From Sinohyriopsis cumingii (taxonomy: Eukaryota > Mollusca > Bivalvia > Unionida > Unionidae), in contig JAPYKE020000550.1 of the NCBI GenBank assembly GCA_028554795.2, positions 181,154 to 245,153 on the forward strand: DNA of 64,000 bases. Reading direction: 5' to 3'. The position numbers and the translations under genes were made by a program. This document shows, in pieces, positions 37,863-48,115 of the stretch; the stretch's first letter is position 1, and every line of letters starts with the position of its first letter. Under the pieces are notes generated by a model. That model was not told the origin of the DNA. It made no database searches and worked only from the letters and a program-made list of their open reading frames with translations.

Positions 37863-38890
37863 CTACGTAAATAATTGAGGTGTTTCAGCTACAAATTCCA
37901 AACACCACCAGTAAGATCCTGTGTTTAATGTCTCATCAAATGCTTCTAGTTTAAATTCTTCTTCCGTTCCTTTATTTAATATGATAGTTACAGCCCCGGA
38001 AAACCTATCGGTGGAATGTTGCTATAGATACGTTGTAAATATCTAAAATTTTGCAGCACTGAACACAGACAACCTGTACACACCAGGGACTGTTGCGGTA
38101 TATTTGATAATGGTATTTTGCTGCGACCATGTTGCAAACCCAGAAGATACCATGTATACTATTTTGGTAATATGCCGGGGATTTATTTCGGATGGAATTT
38201 TAACCAAACTAGTTTTGTTAACGATTTCAGGAATCCGCGCTACGATGTCTTCTTGTGTTTTTCTTTAATCGTATCTAATGTTCCTTTGATATCAGATAGT
38301 TTAGCGTCCACGGTCAACGGATCACCAAAAAATTCTTCTGCGGTTTCGTTAAGTTTTCTAACATTTTTAAGGAGATTTGTAAATGCGTTTACGTGAACGT
38401 TATACTCAGCCCGCAACGTGGATAATTTACCGCCAACGGTGCTGTAGTTAACGTCCACATATTTTGTCGTTGCTGCGTCTTCGTCGGATGTTGGATCTCT
38501 TAAAACTACTATCTTATTCCCGTTCATGCTGAGTTCTCCCGTCATTGTGTCACCGGTATTTTTCAAGCGATTAGCAACGCTTCTTGTAATTTCATCTCTG
38601 ATAGTTGTAAACAATACACTTGAATCCCTGATTTTCCCGCTGTCAGTAAACACAGGAATATTATCCGTGACCACACCGAGTACTCATCAAACTATATCAT
38701 TCCATTTGATCTTGCTAGTTTTTAGTTTACCATATCGATCCTGAAAAATAACAACCTCATCTGGGTCAACTCTAGCCAGGTTCATAATATCAGCGAGTTC
38801 ATCTTTAGTCGCGTACTTCGACAGATCAATATCATCTTTCTTTTTTTTAACCCCGGTAGAAGAAGATCTTCTTCCGTAAATATCAACCAT
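37863..38890 (-). pseudogene. fibre-like virion protein
   Basis: Copy 1, from ATG 38890 to a TAG at 37863, about 342 codons. The N-terminal region (1-70) is charged with a KKKKDDIDLSKYATKDEL segment. The middle has a tail-fibre signature, GDTMTGELSMNGNKIVVLRD followed by a DAATTKYVD motif near residues 115-140, as seen in many phage and viral fibres. Then comes a coiled region, and the C-terminal ~110 residues are beta-rich (GSYWWCLEFVAETPQ near the end). Probably the attachment fibre at the vertices. It is broken by two adjacent TGA codons at 38684-38689, a frameshift near 38240 and another near 38040. Homologue: 55438-56405. Confidence 0.65.
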
Positions 38891-38907
38891 TCTATAAGAT
38901 CTAAGAC

Positions 38908-39309
38908 CTATTTTAAAACGAATCGGTTGCTTGTATAATCATGAACGACTTTATGTGACGGTTTGGATGATTTTGATATAGCGTTAAGTACATTAATTAC
39001 TTCACGGCTGCATATTGGCCGATCTGTCATTGTTTGTGTGGGTAATGTTGAATAACAAACTTACGCGTGAAGTGGCGCGACATGATAAACTCAAGCGGTG
39101 GAGCTAACCCGTATGAATACAATAAACGATTCCATGTGGATCAACCGCGTATGACACCCAATGAGTACCGGGTCCTGAATTCGAGTCGAGATTAATAATA
39201 CCTGTTTCGAGTTCATTCGGTTGTTTCGGTAATTGATCTCGCATGAAAACACCTCTGAAGTTTTTAATTTTAGTTGTTTAGCAGCATCAAGTAAATCACA
39301 ATTTGACAT
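38908..39309 (-). pseudogene. adenain-like cysteine protease
   Basis: Copy 1, about 134 codons from ATG 39309 (MSNCDLLDAAKQ). The signature SGPGTHWVSY places the catalytic histidine codon in THW at 39158-39166. A C-terminal PICSREVINVL block holds the likely catalytic cysteine at 39010-39012. This is the architecture of the adenovirus-type (C5/Ulp1-fold) maturation protease, which cleaves capsid precursors inside the particle; the length is short for the family. It is disrupted by frameshifts near 39210 and between about 39110 and 39030. Homologue with the same motifs: 56432-56819. Confidence 0.75.
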
Positions 39310-39370
39310 AGATGTGAAGTTTAGGTTCCTGGAATCCTCATACCTTTTCCTAGATATGTTCCTGGTAATC

Positions 39371-39751
39371 TTAGACCCTTTTTCCTGTTGCTTTCTTTAG
39401 AGCCATTCCAGCAGCGGTTCCAACGGCACCTAACGCGGATGGTTTTGCTACGGCTGGAGCGGCAGCAGCTATTAACGCTGATATTGCTGCAAGAAGTGGA
39501 AATATACCACCGGTTTTAATCATGTCCTTGATGGCTTTTGGAGCGAAATCAAGTTGAACTCCAGTTTTTGTTTTCAGTGCTTTATTGAAGTGTTTAATCT
39601 GATTCTTGGTTAGTGACATTTTATTTGGACCACCACTAGAAGTCTGATATTGTTTCAATTTTATTTTTGTTCCGCAGATTTTTGTTGAATTTGAATGTAA
39701 TTTTTTCACCTGACCGGGAGTCAGAGTGACATTAACATGACTGTATGCCAT
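39371..39751 (-). CDS. small virion protein with hydrophobic C-terminus
   Basis: Copy 1, intact. I choose ATG 39751 (MAYSHVNVTLTPGQ) over the upstream 39772 because copy 2 begins at the equivalent position. 126 residues: two repeats of an 'xLTxxQxKxxxKA' pattern in the basic N-terminal 80 residues, then a GGIFPLLAAISALIAAAAPAV hydrophobic stretch (about 89-109), then a basic tail ending KKATGKRV. The pattern matches small core or membrane-active proteins seen beside Polinton and adintovirus capsid genes (recalled). It could act like adenovirus pVI or pX at entry or in the core; this is inference. Confidence 0.65.
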   Translation of the reverse strand: MAYSHVNVTLTPGQVKKLHSNSTKICGTKIKLKQYQTSSGGPNKMSLTKNQIKHFNKALKTKTGVQLDFAPKAIKDMIKTGGIFPLLAAISALIAAAAPAVAKPSALGAVGTAAGMALKKATGKRV

Positions 39752-39786
39752 TTTATGATAAATACTTGCCACGTTCCAAATAATGA

Positions 39787-41194
39787 TTATAGATTTTCCA
39801 CAGGTGCTTCAACGATTCTCTTTCGACCACTACCACCTTCAAATAACATGGTTTTGTCGCTGAGTATAACCGCGATTGCTCTGTAGGCGGCATCACCACC
39901 TGGCGGGTCATTAACATAAGCTCGGAAGTGTATATCAACGATAGATTGTTTGGATAAATCAAGATGCTCCAGCGAAAAGTAATAAATCGGATACAGTTTT
40001 GTAAAATGTGACTGATATTTGCAGCCCTGTGTCTATGTTTAGATCACGTCCCATAAATGTCATCAAACGATGATATGCGCGTGCCACATGATTCATGGTA
40101 TAATTTAATGATATATCTTCGGATGGTTCATGTTTTCCGTTTATCCTGAACGAAACCTTGCTAACACCGAAATTGTCAAATATCATATGTGAACGTTCCT
40201 GGCTATTCAACCGATTATAATTTTGCAGCGCAATAAAAATATGTCGTGGCGCAGAAACACCTTGCTGTGATGATATATGCCATGTAAATATACCTCTAAC
40301 GGTACTTTGAACATCTGTGGTTACTGTTAACCATGATAGCAATGATTTACCGCCTTGATCCATAAAAGACAATAATTTCTGTTCTTCTATGACCGATGAA
40401 GTTAATACCGGCATCCACAGTGAGAGTTTCGTTATATTTACTCTACCAGCATCAGCAACGCCATACCCTCTCCAGATCACATTATTATCATCACCTTTTC
40501 TTACGAGTACAACTGTGTGTCTAACTCCAAAGATGACTCTTCTAACATCTCTGCAAAATCCGAAGATGTGAGACAGAGGAATCGCACACGAAAAATTTAT
40601 ATTATTTCCTAACAACATTGCTTGGCGTGTTGCAAATCCTAAGTTGTAATTTCTATTAATACCTTTCATAATATTATAATCAGCACCTGGTCTATCTTCG
40701 CATCCAGGCTGATCTGGTTGTAGATCAGCTGCAGTATCTCGTTGTGTTGTTTGTACCTTAATATACTGAACATGATCATTATCTTTAGCAAACATCATTG
40801 ATGGACCAGCTGATCTTGTATAATCATCAGAATATCTTGCTAGACCAATTATTGTTGTAGCAACATCAACATCCTTCTGAATCGATTCGATATTTCTTCC
40901 ATCAATCATCTATGTGGCGCTACCAAATAATGCCATGATCCCGTTGTTGACAAAACCAACTCGTGCATTGGCATCGTATGCAGTACCATCCGCCTTTACA
41001 AGCTCACCTTCTACTTCAATAAATGCCTCAGCGGGTAAGAAATATCTGCTTGTATCCTGATCTTGAAGTTCGATACGCCCCTGTTGATTTGGTTATTTTG
41101 CATCATAAGAATAAAATTGATAATCACGTACCGATTCAGCTTTGAGGACAGGTTCATCCATTTTAAATGCTAAGACGGATATATGTTTAAACAT
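39787..41194 (-). pseudogene. major capsid protein (double jelly-roll type)
   Basis: Copy 1, about 469 codons from ATG 41194 to TAA 39787, close to the usual length of Polinton-type capsid proteins. Characteristic blocks: CAIPLSHIFGFCRDVRRVIFG, HTVVLVRKGDD and ITKLSLWMPV in the middle, TWHISSQQGVSAPRHIFIALQ further on. The C-terminal YPIYYFSLEHLDLSKQ block is reached only after a frameshift near 40010. This protein builds the icosahedral shell. In-frame stops at 41093-41095 (TAA) and 40910-40912 (TAG) are sense codons in copy 2, so they arose after the lineages split. Homologue: 57262-58645. It follows the pVI-like gene and precedes the small hydrophobic protein. Confidence 0.8.
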
Positions 41195-41302
41195 TTTATT
41201 ATATATCTTCGATTTAAATCAATTATTGACGAACACGAAGTCCACTTCAAGGTATCAAATTTGCAGTAATATTTCTGTGTACTTCATTAGATTCTTCATA
41301 CA

Positions 41303-41668
41303 TCAAGGCTGCTTGTTTTTATTTGTGGCTTGATTTATTATTTTACTGACGTCTGCGGCCATATCTGTAGTGCTTGGTAATTTTACTGGTTGTGATTTTC
41401 GTCTAATTAATCGTGCTATTCTATCTTTGATCACCGAAAACGCCTTACCAGCAACATTGACAATTGCACCAGGAGCTTTTTCACGAACGACATCGATAGC
41501 TTTCATAGATAATTGTTTTGCAACAGGTGTTACTTTTGGAGCTAATCTTCTAAATAACCCTTGAACAACATCACCAAGTCCATCTCCATAAGTTGCTCTT
41601 TAGATTGGTAATCGTGAGTTTACCGCTCTGACTTGTACGGGTCTATAATGTCTATTGTGCATGATCAT
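41303..41668 (-). pseudogene. pVI-like minor capsid protein
   Basis: Copy 1, 121 codons from ATG 41668. A basic N-terminus (RHYRPVQVRAVNSRLP) precedes a GDGLGDVVQGLFRRLAP motif, an amphipathic glycine-leucine segment typical of small cement or membrane-lytic virion proteins of this virus group (recalled). A helical, basic middle follows and then a KLPSTTDMAADVSKIINQ tail. An in-frame TAA at 41600-41602 truncates it; the equivalent codon is sense in copy 2 (58769-59105). Lies between the conserved unknown gene and the major capsid gene. Confidence 0.65.
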
Positions 41669-41690
41669 TTTTATTTTATTTACCATTTAT

Positions 41691-42263
41691 CTAAGCATGG
41701 TGACTAGAGTCACTGTAATCATCAACAAGTTCATCGATAAGTTCTCGGTAAACACGAATATCCATGATACCACCTTGAAATAATCGCCGACAAATATCAG
41801 CTGCTTCATTAATTATTTCTGGTGAATTATTTCCGGCACGTTTTCCCCCTATGAGAACTTCTAACCGTGACACATCATTGAGGATATTATCAGGACAAAC
41901 ATAATTATTTTCTCCTGATGTAGTCAGGAAACCACTTCCTACAGCACTCGGAGGATCATCATCATTCTTTCCTATTAACATCTGTTCCCTTTTTCTTCTA
42001 AACTCCTCAATTTGTTCCCTCGATTTAGTACGTTGTCGGGCTTATAATCGCTGCAGAGGTAAAGGTTTTCGCTGTGGTGAAGAAGATTGTTGTTGTTCTA
42101 TCTGTTGCAGAGGTGGAGGAAGTTGATATGAAGGTTCCTCTCGGGAATGTTGTTGTTCTATTTGTTCCATTCTCTCTCTATCAAGTCTTTTTATTTCTTT
42201 AACAAGTGCATCGTATATATAATCATTATTTTTTACTTGTTTTAATATAAACGATATACCCAT
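41691..42263 (-). pseudogene. conserved virion-block protein, function unknown
   Basis: Copy 1, 191 codons from ATG 42263 with one in-frame TAA (42042-42044). The N-terminal half is charged and glutamine/proline-rich with a predicted coiled coil (KEIKRLDRERMEQIEQQ, then QQ- and PPP-rich runs). The C-terminal half has a well-conserved DVSRLEVLIGGKRAGN segment and a helical RRLFQGGIMD region ending in an acidic tail. Copy 2 retains the GGKRAGKNSPE segment (59137-59495). I do not recognise the family. Its place just upstream of the minor and major capsid genes suggests a scaffold or assembly role, which is inferred. Confidence 0.6.
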
Positions 42264-42320
42264 TTAATACAATTTTCATTGTTTGATTTTTCATAACCGG
42301 GTTTTAAAATATTAGATTTA

Positions 42321-42494
42321 TTAAATATACAAATTAATATTTTTTTCGGGTAAATCAGCTTCTTTAGTATTTCTAATATCTTTGATAAACTCCGCTCTAA
42401 ATTTTGCAATCAATTCAACATTTCCTCTTCCTGTTTTTGGTTTGGGTGCAAGTTTTTCACCCACGTCAGCGACTTTAGTACGAATTTCACTCAT
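42321..42494 (-). CDS. 57-residue charged ORF of the virion block
   Basis: A short, intact ORF (ATG 42494) that begins MSEIRTKVADVGEK and contains FRAEFIKDIRNTKEADLPEK. Its ATG overlaps the TGA of the preceding frame in an ATGA arrangement (unit 1 of the 181 bp duplication). It is either a separate gene or the displaced C-terminal part of the preceding charged protein. The family is not recognised. Confidence 0.4.
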   Translation of the reverse strand: MSEIRTKVADVGEKLAPKPKTGRGNVELIAKFRAEFIKDIRNTKEADLPEKNINLYI

Positions 42495-42828
42495 ATATCT
42501 TTAAGTATTTCCTCGCCGACGGGTGGAGGTTGAGCTGCAGCTATATTACTTGGAAGATCTCGTAAAATCTTTTGTTGATTTCTTTTAGTTCTTGCTGCTA
42601 TTTTTTCAGTCTGCGCAGCGGTTTGTTTTAATACTGGAAGAATACCTCAGCGACTTTAGTACGAATTTCACTGATATATCTTTAAGTATTTCCTCGCCGA
42701 CGGGTGGAGGTTGAGCTGCAGCTATATTACTTGGAAGATCTCGTAAAATCTTTTGTTGATTTTTTTTAGTTCTTGCTGCTATTTTTTCAGTCTGCGCAGC
42801 GGTTTGTTTTAATACTGGAAGAATACCG
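42467..42828. repeat. 181-bp tandem duplication within the virion block
   Basis: Two head-to-tail copies of a 181 bp unit (42467-42647, 42648-42828) differ at only two or three bases. Since 181 is not a multiple of three, the second copy is read in a shifted frame and gives the aberrant tail of the ORF at 42606-42863. This is probably a late event after integration. Confidence 0.9.
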
Positions 42829-42863
42829 TCCTTTTTCTTCTCCTCATCCTCAATATCCCCCAT
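42606..42863 (-). pseudogene. charged coiled-coil ORF altered by duplication
   Basis: 85 residues from ATG 42863 (MGDIEDEEKKKDG). The front part is helical, with PVLKQTAAQTEKIAARTKKNQQK, then proline-rich (AAQPPPVGEEILKDI). Its end is an artefact of the 181 bp duplication; in the other unit the frame would stop after ILKDI. It overlaps the upstream ORF by 14 bp. It may originally have been one gene with its neighbours. Confidence 0.5.
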
Positions 42864-43068
42864 ATAGCTCTTTCAGTAGTCGCTGCAACTTTCTCAGTAG
42901 CTGCAATGACGAGTTTAAATAGTTTTTAGTGTCTTCTTCGTACTCAACTTGTGCTTCCTGCTGCGCTCGTAAGTTTTCTCTAAATGAATCTCTAACAGGA
43001 AGAATTGTTTTGATTGCTTCTAATCGTTCTCGAGCTATTCTTGCAGTATAAGATTCCGCATGTACCAT
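42850..43068 (-). CDS. first ORF of the virion block, coiled-coil protein
   Basis: An intact 72-residue ORF that opens at ATG 43068 (MVHAESYTARIARERLEA). It is strongly helical, with RENLRAQQEAQVEYEEDTKNY followed by leucine-rich LQLLRKLQRLLKELYG, a likely coiled coil. It is the most upstream gene of the minus-strand block, so its promoter should lie just beyond 43068. Viral sequence becomes unrecognisable about 50-80 bp further out. The family is not recognised. Confidence 0.5.
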   Translation of the reverse strand: MVHAESYTARIARERLEAIKTILPVRDSFRENLRAQQEAQVEYEEDTKNYLNSSLQLLRKLQRLLKELYGGY

Positions 43069-43149
43069 TGTATTACAACAATAATTGTTTTAATTAATAG
43101 CAGCAGGAACGGCGCGACCTCATATAGACGTAAACAAAGTAAATACAAA

Positions 43150-44746
43150 GAATAACCCGTGACCTTATTTTTTTTTTGTATGATGTTTTGTTTTAAACAA
43201 ATTATATTTCAAAAAAGTGATCTGTTCGCCCTTCCTGCTGCTTCACTAATTATCAATTAAAACAAAGGACGAAAGTAATAATTGACACATACCATGAAGA
43301 TGGGAGAAACTTGGACAAAATGGACAAGGGTTCATACTTCCACAGTTTAAAGTATCAATAAGATCGAAGAACGGACATAAGTCTATTTTTTGTTAAAAAC
43401 CTGACACTATAGAAAGTGTAACTTCACAGACAACGATGGCTCACTTTATCCAGAGAAATGAAAATGACATAAACCATTATTAGGACTTCCAAGAATGGTT
43501 CATATTCAGATAGTTAGTGCAAACAGATTATTTAATAATTTTTTATATACATATTTCCTGTTAATTGATAATTCAGTCATTATTGTGGCAGCCTGGTGGT
43601 TTACACATATATTTACACAGAAGTACATAATAGCGTGCGTAAAATAAGCTCATGTATCAAAAGATATGTTTTGATATTTCAGATTTACCTAATTGTCATA
43701 ATCAGCAAATTTTGTACATAATACTAACCTTATTCTCATAATCTGAAAATACTTATATGATTCGCAAACTTGCAAACTGGTGGTTTTCTATTGGTACTGA
43801 GTTGTCCTATTTGGACTGTATAGTTTTTCCCGGTATTTAATACAAAAGTGATCCATGTACATCAGAAATAAAAACTAATACCTCATATTGAACAAGGTGA
43901 CATGTTTTTGATATTTTTGTCTCTGATTCTGATTTAGGAATGCTCAGATATATGGAGAAAAATAATCTTGCCAAATGATTTTATATGGAGAAAAATAATC
44001 TTGCCAAATGATTTCGATTTGCAGATTTTCAGAAACTTTGGTATGTAAATGACATAGTTTAGTCATATATAATTTTAAGATCAAAATATCTTCACGACTT
44101 TAAATTTTCCCAATCACTGATCCAGTTCCTAAAATGGTGCAAATATAGAATGAAGCAAACATTTGCTTGTAAACGGTACATAGTGCAGTTATGAAATGAT
44201 AATATGGTAATATAGTATTGCCCAAGTTTGGTTAACAAAAAGTAAATAAAAGTACATATAGTGTCTGACACATTGTTTTATTTCACTTATGTGGAAAAAG
44301 GATGAAAATAGTTATGCCAATTTTCCACTGTTGATGCGTAGCTTAAAAGCACGGGTTACAATAGAAACAAGCCGACGAATTAACAATAGGCTTTTCAAGC
44401 GATTATATTATAAGAAAAACAAACATTTTCTATGATCAGGTAATTTTCGCTATATTGTAATGGAAAAGTCATTTCATCTTTTACATTTAAAAATTACTCT
44501 TGTAAAAATTCCGAATTATCATTCACAGCAATAAATCTTCCAGATAATATGGACTAATATTCTTACTTTCATGTTCGACCTCTAGATGTATATTTTCAGA
44601 GAGTTGTTCGCTTCCTCGCTCGGTATTAACACATTTGGCACTTATTATTACCGTTGCCAGCCAGTCCATCCATGCGTTTCGTAACTTAGATAACAGTTAT
44701 TTGCTCTCTATTTTACCTTCATTATTTTTTGTCAGTATTGACGTAT
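43150..44746. other. gene-free host spacer
   Basis: AT-rich host-like DNA. A ~33 bp word (ATGGAGAAAAATAATCTTGCCAAATGATTT) is repeated in tandem at about 43952-44015. No gene seen. Confidence 0.5.
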
Positions 44747-45213
44747 CTAAAATAAACACAGATAGAAGGAAAGGAAAAGAAAAAATATATGCATGTATAG
44801 TGAATGTCTTGCTCTAGTTCAAACGATAAATGAAGAGATTGAGAGAGACTAAAAGGGGTGGGTGGGGTGGGATGGGCTAATACAATAGTCACATGTAAGG
44901 AAAATGAACGAATACATCTATATTGGGAGGGGTGTAAATCGATAGTGTTTCTTGGATTAATTACACCTTTCTGAACCATATAACAAAGTTTGTTTTTGGC
45001 ATAAAGATGGCCTGGATAGTGCAGTGGTAACCCATTTGGTTCGCATCTCTGCAGTGTCAGGCTCTTTCGCCTGTTTCAGCATGTGAAAGGGTAAAGTGGT
45101 CTCATAACTAAAGTCGTTGGTTTCCGGTTTCCAACAATACACAAGACAAGACAACATCACATAAACACGTGAGCCGTCCAACGTGCTTAGTGTAAATAGT
45201 GAGAATGAATAGA
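44747..45213 (+). repeat. dispersed repeat unit 1 with tRNA-like segment
   Basis: About 450 bp shared with 47600-48115 in the same orientation. Common parts: 'CTCTAGTTCAAA', a GA-rich tract, 'ATACAATAGTCACATGTAAGGAAAAT', 'TATTGGGAGGGGTGTAAA', then a tRNA-like piece with A box 'ATAGTGCAGTGGTAACCC' (about 45016-45033), and an end near 'GTGAGAATGAATAGA'. It may be a SINE-bearing segment duplicated as a block. No terminal features are clear. Confidence 0.75.
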
Positions 45214-45624
45214 ACCTCAAAAGCCTAATAATGACAGAGGTCAGAACCTCTCTGGCTTAATAATGGCATAATGGTCGGAACTTCTTTGGTTTAATAATCA
45301 CATAAAGGTCAGTCATACGAAGTTTACATAAATTTGGCAACCAAAAGCTCTTTATTCAGAGCTGGTATATATTCTGGACTCGTACTGTTCATTGTATAGA
45401 AATTCTCCATAACCACTTACAACATGTTATTGATATATACTCTGGACTCGTACTGTTCATTTTCTTCAATCATCTTAATTTCATTGTAGAGTATCATTGT
45501 AGGTGATCAAATAAGCAGTACAGCAAGTGTAATATTGCAGAACAAATGAATGCTATACAAAATGAGACTTGTAGAAAGTTTAACTCTTTTGGAAAACCAT
45601 GAAAGAAAATAAATCAACACCCTT

Positions 45625-45790
45625 CATGAAAGAGAAAAATACACGTCAATAACGCATAAGAAATGGGATATACGTCAATAATGCATAACAGATTGGATAG
45701 AAATAAAGAGGAATGCTTCCATTTATGTCTCTTATGTAATTCCCATTACGTATGTAAATTTTACACGTATAGCCTCTGACATCCTGTCAT

Positions 45791-45826
<36 letters not shown>

Positions 45827-46255
45827 CGTGCATTGTGTACTATATGTACTTGTATGTTTTGTAAAACAGAGTGTCCAAGGATTCCGCCCTCTCCCTTCCA
45901 GTACTCATATGTTTGGCCCAGGGTAACAATATTTTTAAATAAAAAACACACAAACTTCGGTGAAAGAAAAATATAAGGCAATAAGGCATCACCGATGGAA
46001 AATAAATAAAGAGGAATGCTTCCATAAATGTCACTTTTGTAATTCTCATTACGTCTGTGGATTTAACAAAGTGCAGCGTCTGACCTTCTATTGTGGACTT
46101 CACAGCCCTCCGAATGTCTACGTCTATTGTGTACTGTATGTACTTGTACATATTGTAAGACAGCGTACCCATGGTTTGTCAACCCTAATACTGTTATATT
46201 TGTTTCTATTTTTGACAGGGTAATACACGTTAAATAAAAGCAAAACAAACTTTGT
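45625..46255 (+). repeat. ~300-bp tandem duplication
   Basis: Two diverged direct units (about 45625-45958 and 45963-46252) share 'AATAAAGAGGAATGCTTCCAT', 'GTAATTC(C/T)CATTACGT', 'ATTGTGTACT(A/G)TATGTACTTGTA' and a final GGGTAA...TTAAATAAAA segment. Unit 1 contains a (CT)n tract at 45791-45823. The reading frames over it are not genes. Confidence 0.75.
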
Positions 46256-46403
46256 AGATCAAGGTCAATCCGTGTCACTTCACTGAATCGATAACATCGG
46301 TATTTGGAATTATTCTCATAATTTTAGTTTTCTCTGTGAAGTTTGAAATTAAAAGGGTAAGGTAAAAATGAACTGAGTTCAGATCACACGGAAACCTTCG
46401 TTT

Positions 46404-46405
<2 letters not shown>

Positions 46406-46453
<48 letters not shown>
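46406..46453. repeat. (TA)n microsatellite
   Basis: About 46 bp of TA dinucleotides. Confidence 0.95.
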
Positions 46454-46455
<2 letters not shown>

Positions 46456-47599
46456 TAATGTAAGGGCAGTCTCTAATGTAAGGGCAGACGTATTAGTCAA
46501 ACAGATTCTCGTGTTAAATAAGGAAGCAAGATCTTCATTGCTACTGGAATCGACTACGTGGCTTCCAGTTCGAGCGGGAATCGAACTTGTGACCTCCAAT
46601 TCGAACTGGAATCGAAGCAACATTTTGCTTGTAATTTTGCTGTAAGCAATTCTCATCAAAGCCGACATAAGCATCGAAGAAAATGTAAGTATCAACAACT
46701 TAACTCGTCTGGTTTTGTCCTCTGAGAGACACTGATTTCTCGAACTATTTCAATCGATTGTTTCGCGATTAGCTGATACATAAAGCCACTACCCGAAAGC
46801 CCGAAGTATTCCACATGCTTGTGATGTATGATGATACGATTGTGGACTAGGGCTAAGTATCGCACAAACGTTCACCAAATTTGAGCTTTACTTTTTTTGT
46901 GAAGATGTTAAGGTGTGAAGGTCTCTAGAATTTAGTGAACTCTATTTCTTTTGATGTACGTTCGTAGGGTTTATAATCGGGATAATGTAAAAATTATATG
47001 TTGCCCTTATTAACTAGAAAGTTTTATTGTATCGAATGAAATATGAACTATCCAACAATATAGTCATCCATGTACCCAAATGAACCAGCTACAACCAAAT
47101 GATTAACTCCGTACCGAGGCCCTGACCGTAATAAATCTGGTATTACAAATAACTATTCAAATGAAAAGAACACGAAGCTGTATATAGAATGCATCCTGCT
47201 GAGCTGATTACCATTAGTAAATCATAGAACGATATTTGAAACTGAGTTACGTCCGCACTCAAGCGATTACAATTGCTTACGAAGACGTGTAAAACGTGTT
47301 TGAAAATAAAGAATACATTACATGGAATAATAAACATTTCACAGCCTGCTTTTTATACATAATACCGACCTTAGTTTGATTTAAGTAAGGAAAGTCTGAA
47401 ATGACACTTGCAATAAATGGGTATTAGACGTAAATTTGAGACACCCGATATAGATAGCGCCTGAGAAAACAACCCATAATTTCCACACACAATAGATTCC
47501 ATGTAAACCAACGAGGCTTATACAAACAATATGTTTTCAGGATAATTGTTCAATTTCACAACATAACAATACTCAAGATTGAACTATATTAGAAAGGTG
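46454..47599. other. gene-free host DNA
   Basis: No supported gene or repeat family. Short 'TTCGAACTGGAATCGA' and 'TTCGAGCGGGAATCGA' words near 46570-46620 form an imperfect local repeat. Confidence 0.5.
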
Positions 47600-48115
47600 T
47601 GGTAAAATAAACACATATTGAAGGAAACGGCTAGAAAAGACTAAAGAAAATATATGCATGTAAACAATCGGCCAGTGAATCTCTTGCTCTAGTTCAAAAG
47701 ATAACTGAAGAGAGAGAGAGAGAGAGAGATAACTGAAGAGAGAGAGAGAGAGAGAGAGAGATAGACTAAAGGGGGGGGGGGAGTAATACAATAGTCACAT
47801 GTAAGGAAAATAAACGAATTATATCTATATTGGGAGGGGTGTAAAGCGATAGTGTTTCCAGAATAAATTGCTCCTTTCTAAACCATATAACAAAGTTTAT
47901 TTTGGCATAAAGATGGCCTGGATAGTACAGTGTTAAACCCATTTGTTTCGCATGTCTGCAGTGTCAGGTTCTTTCACCTGTTTCAGCATGTGAAAAGGTA
48001 AAGTGGTCTCATAACCAAAGTCATTGGTTCCAACAATACACAAGACAAGACAACATTACAATAACACGTGAGACGTCCAACGTGCTTAGTGTAAATTGTG
48101 AGAATGAATAGACTT
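47600..48115 (+). repeat. dispersed repeat unit 2 with tRNA-like segment
   Basis: Second copy of the segment at 44747-45213, with a longer interrupted (GA)n tract (47714-47760) and a G-run (47769-47780). The tRNA-like part (about 47910-47990) has 'ATAGTACAGTGTTAAACCC' in the A-box place and so is weaker than in unit 1. Confidence 0.75.
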
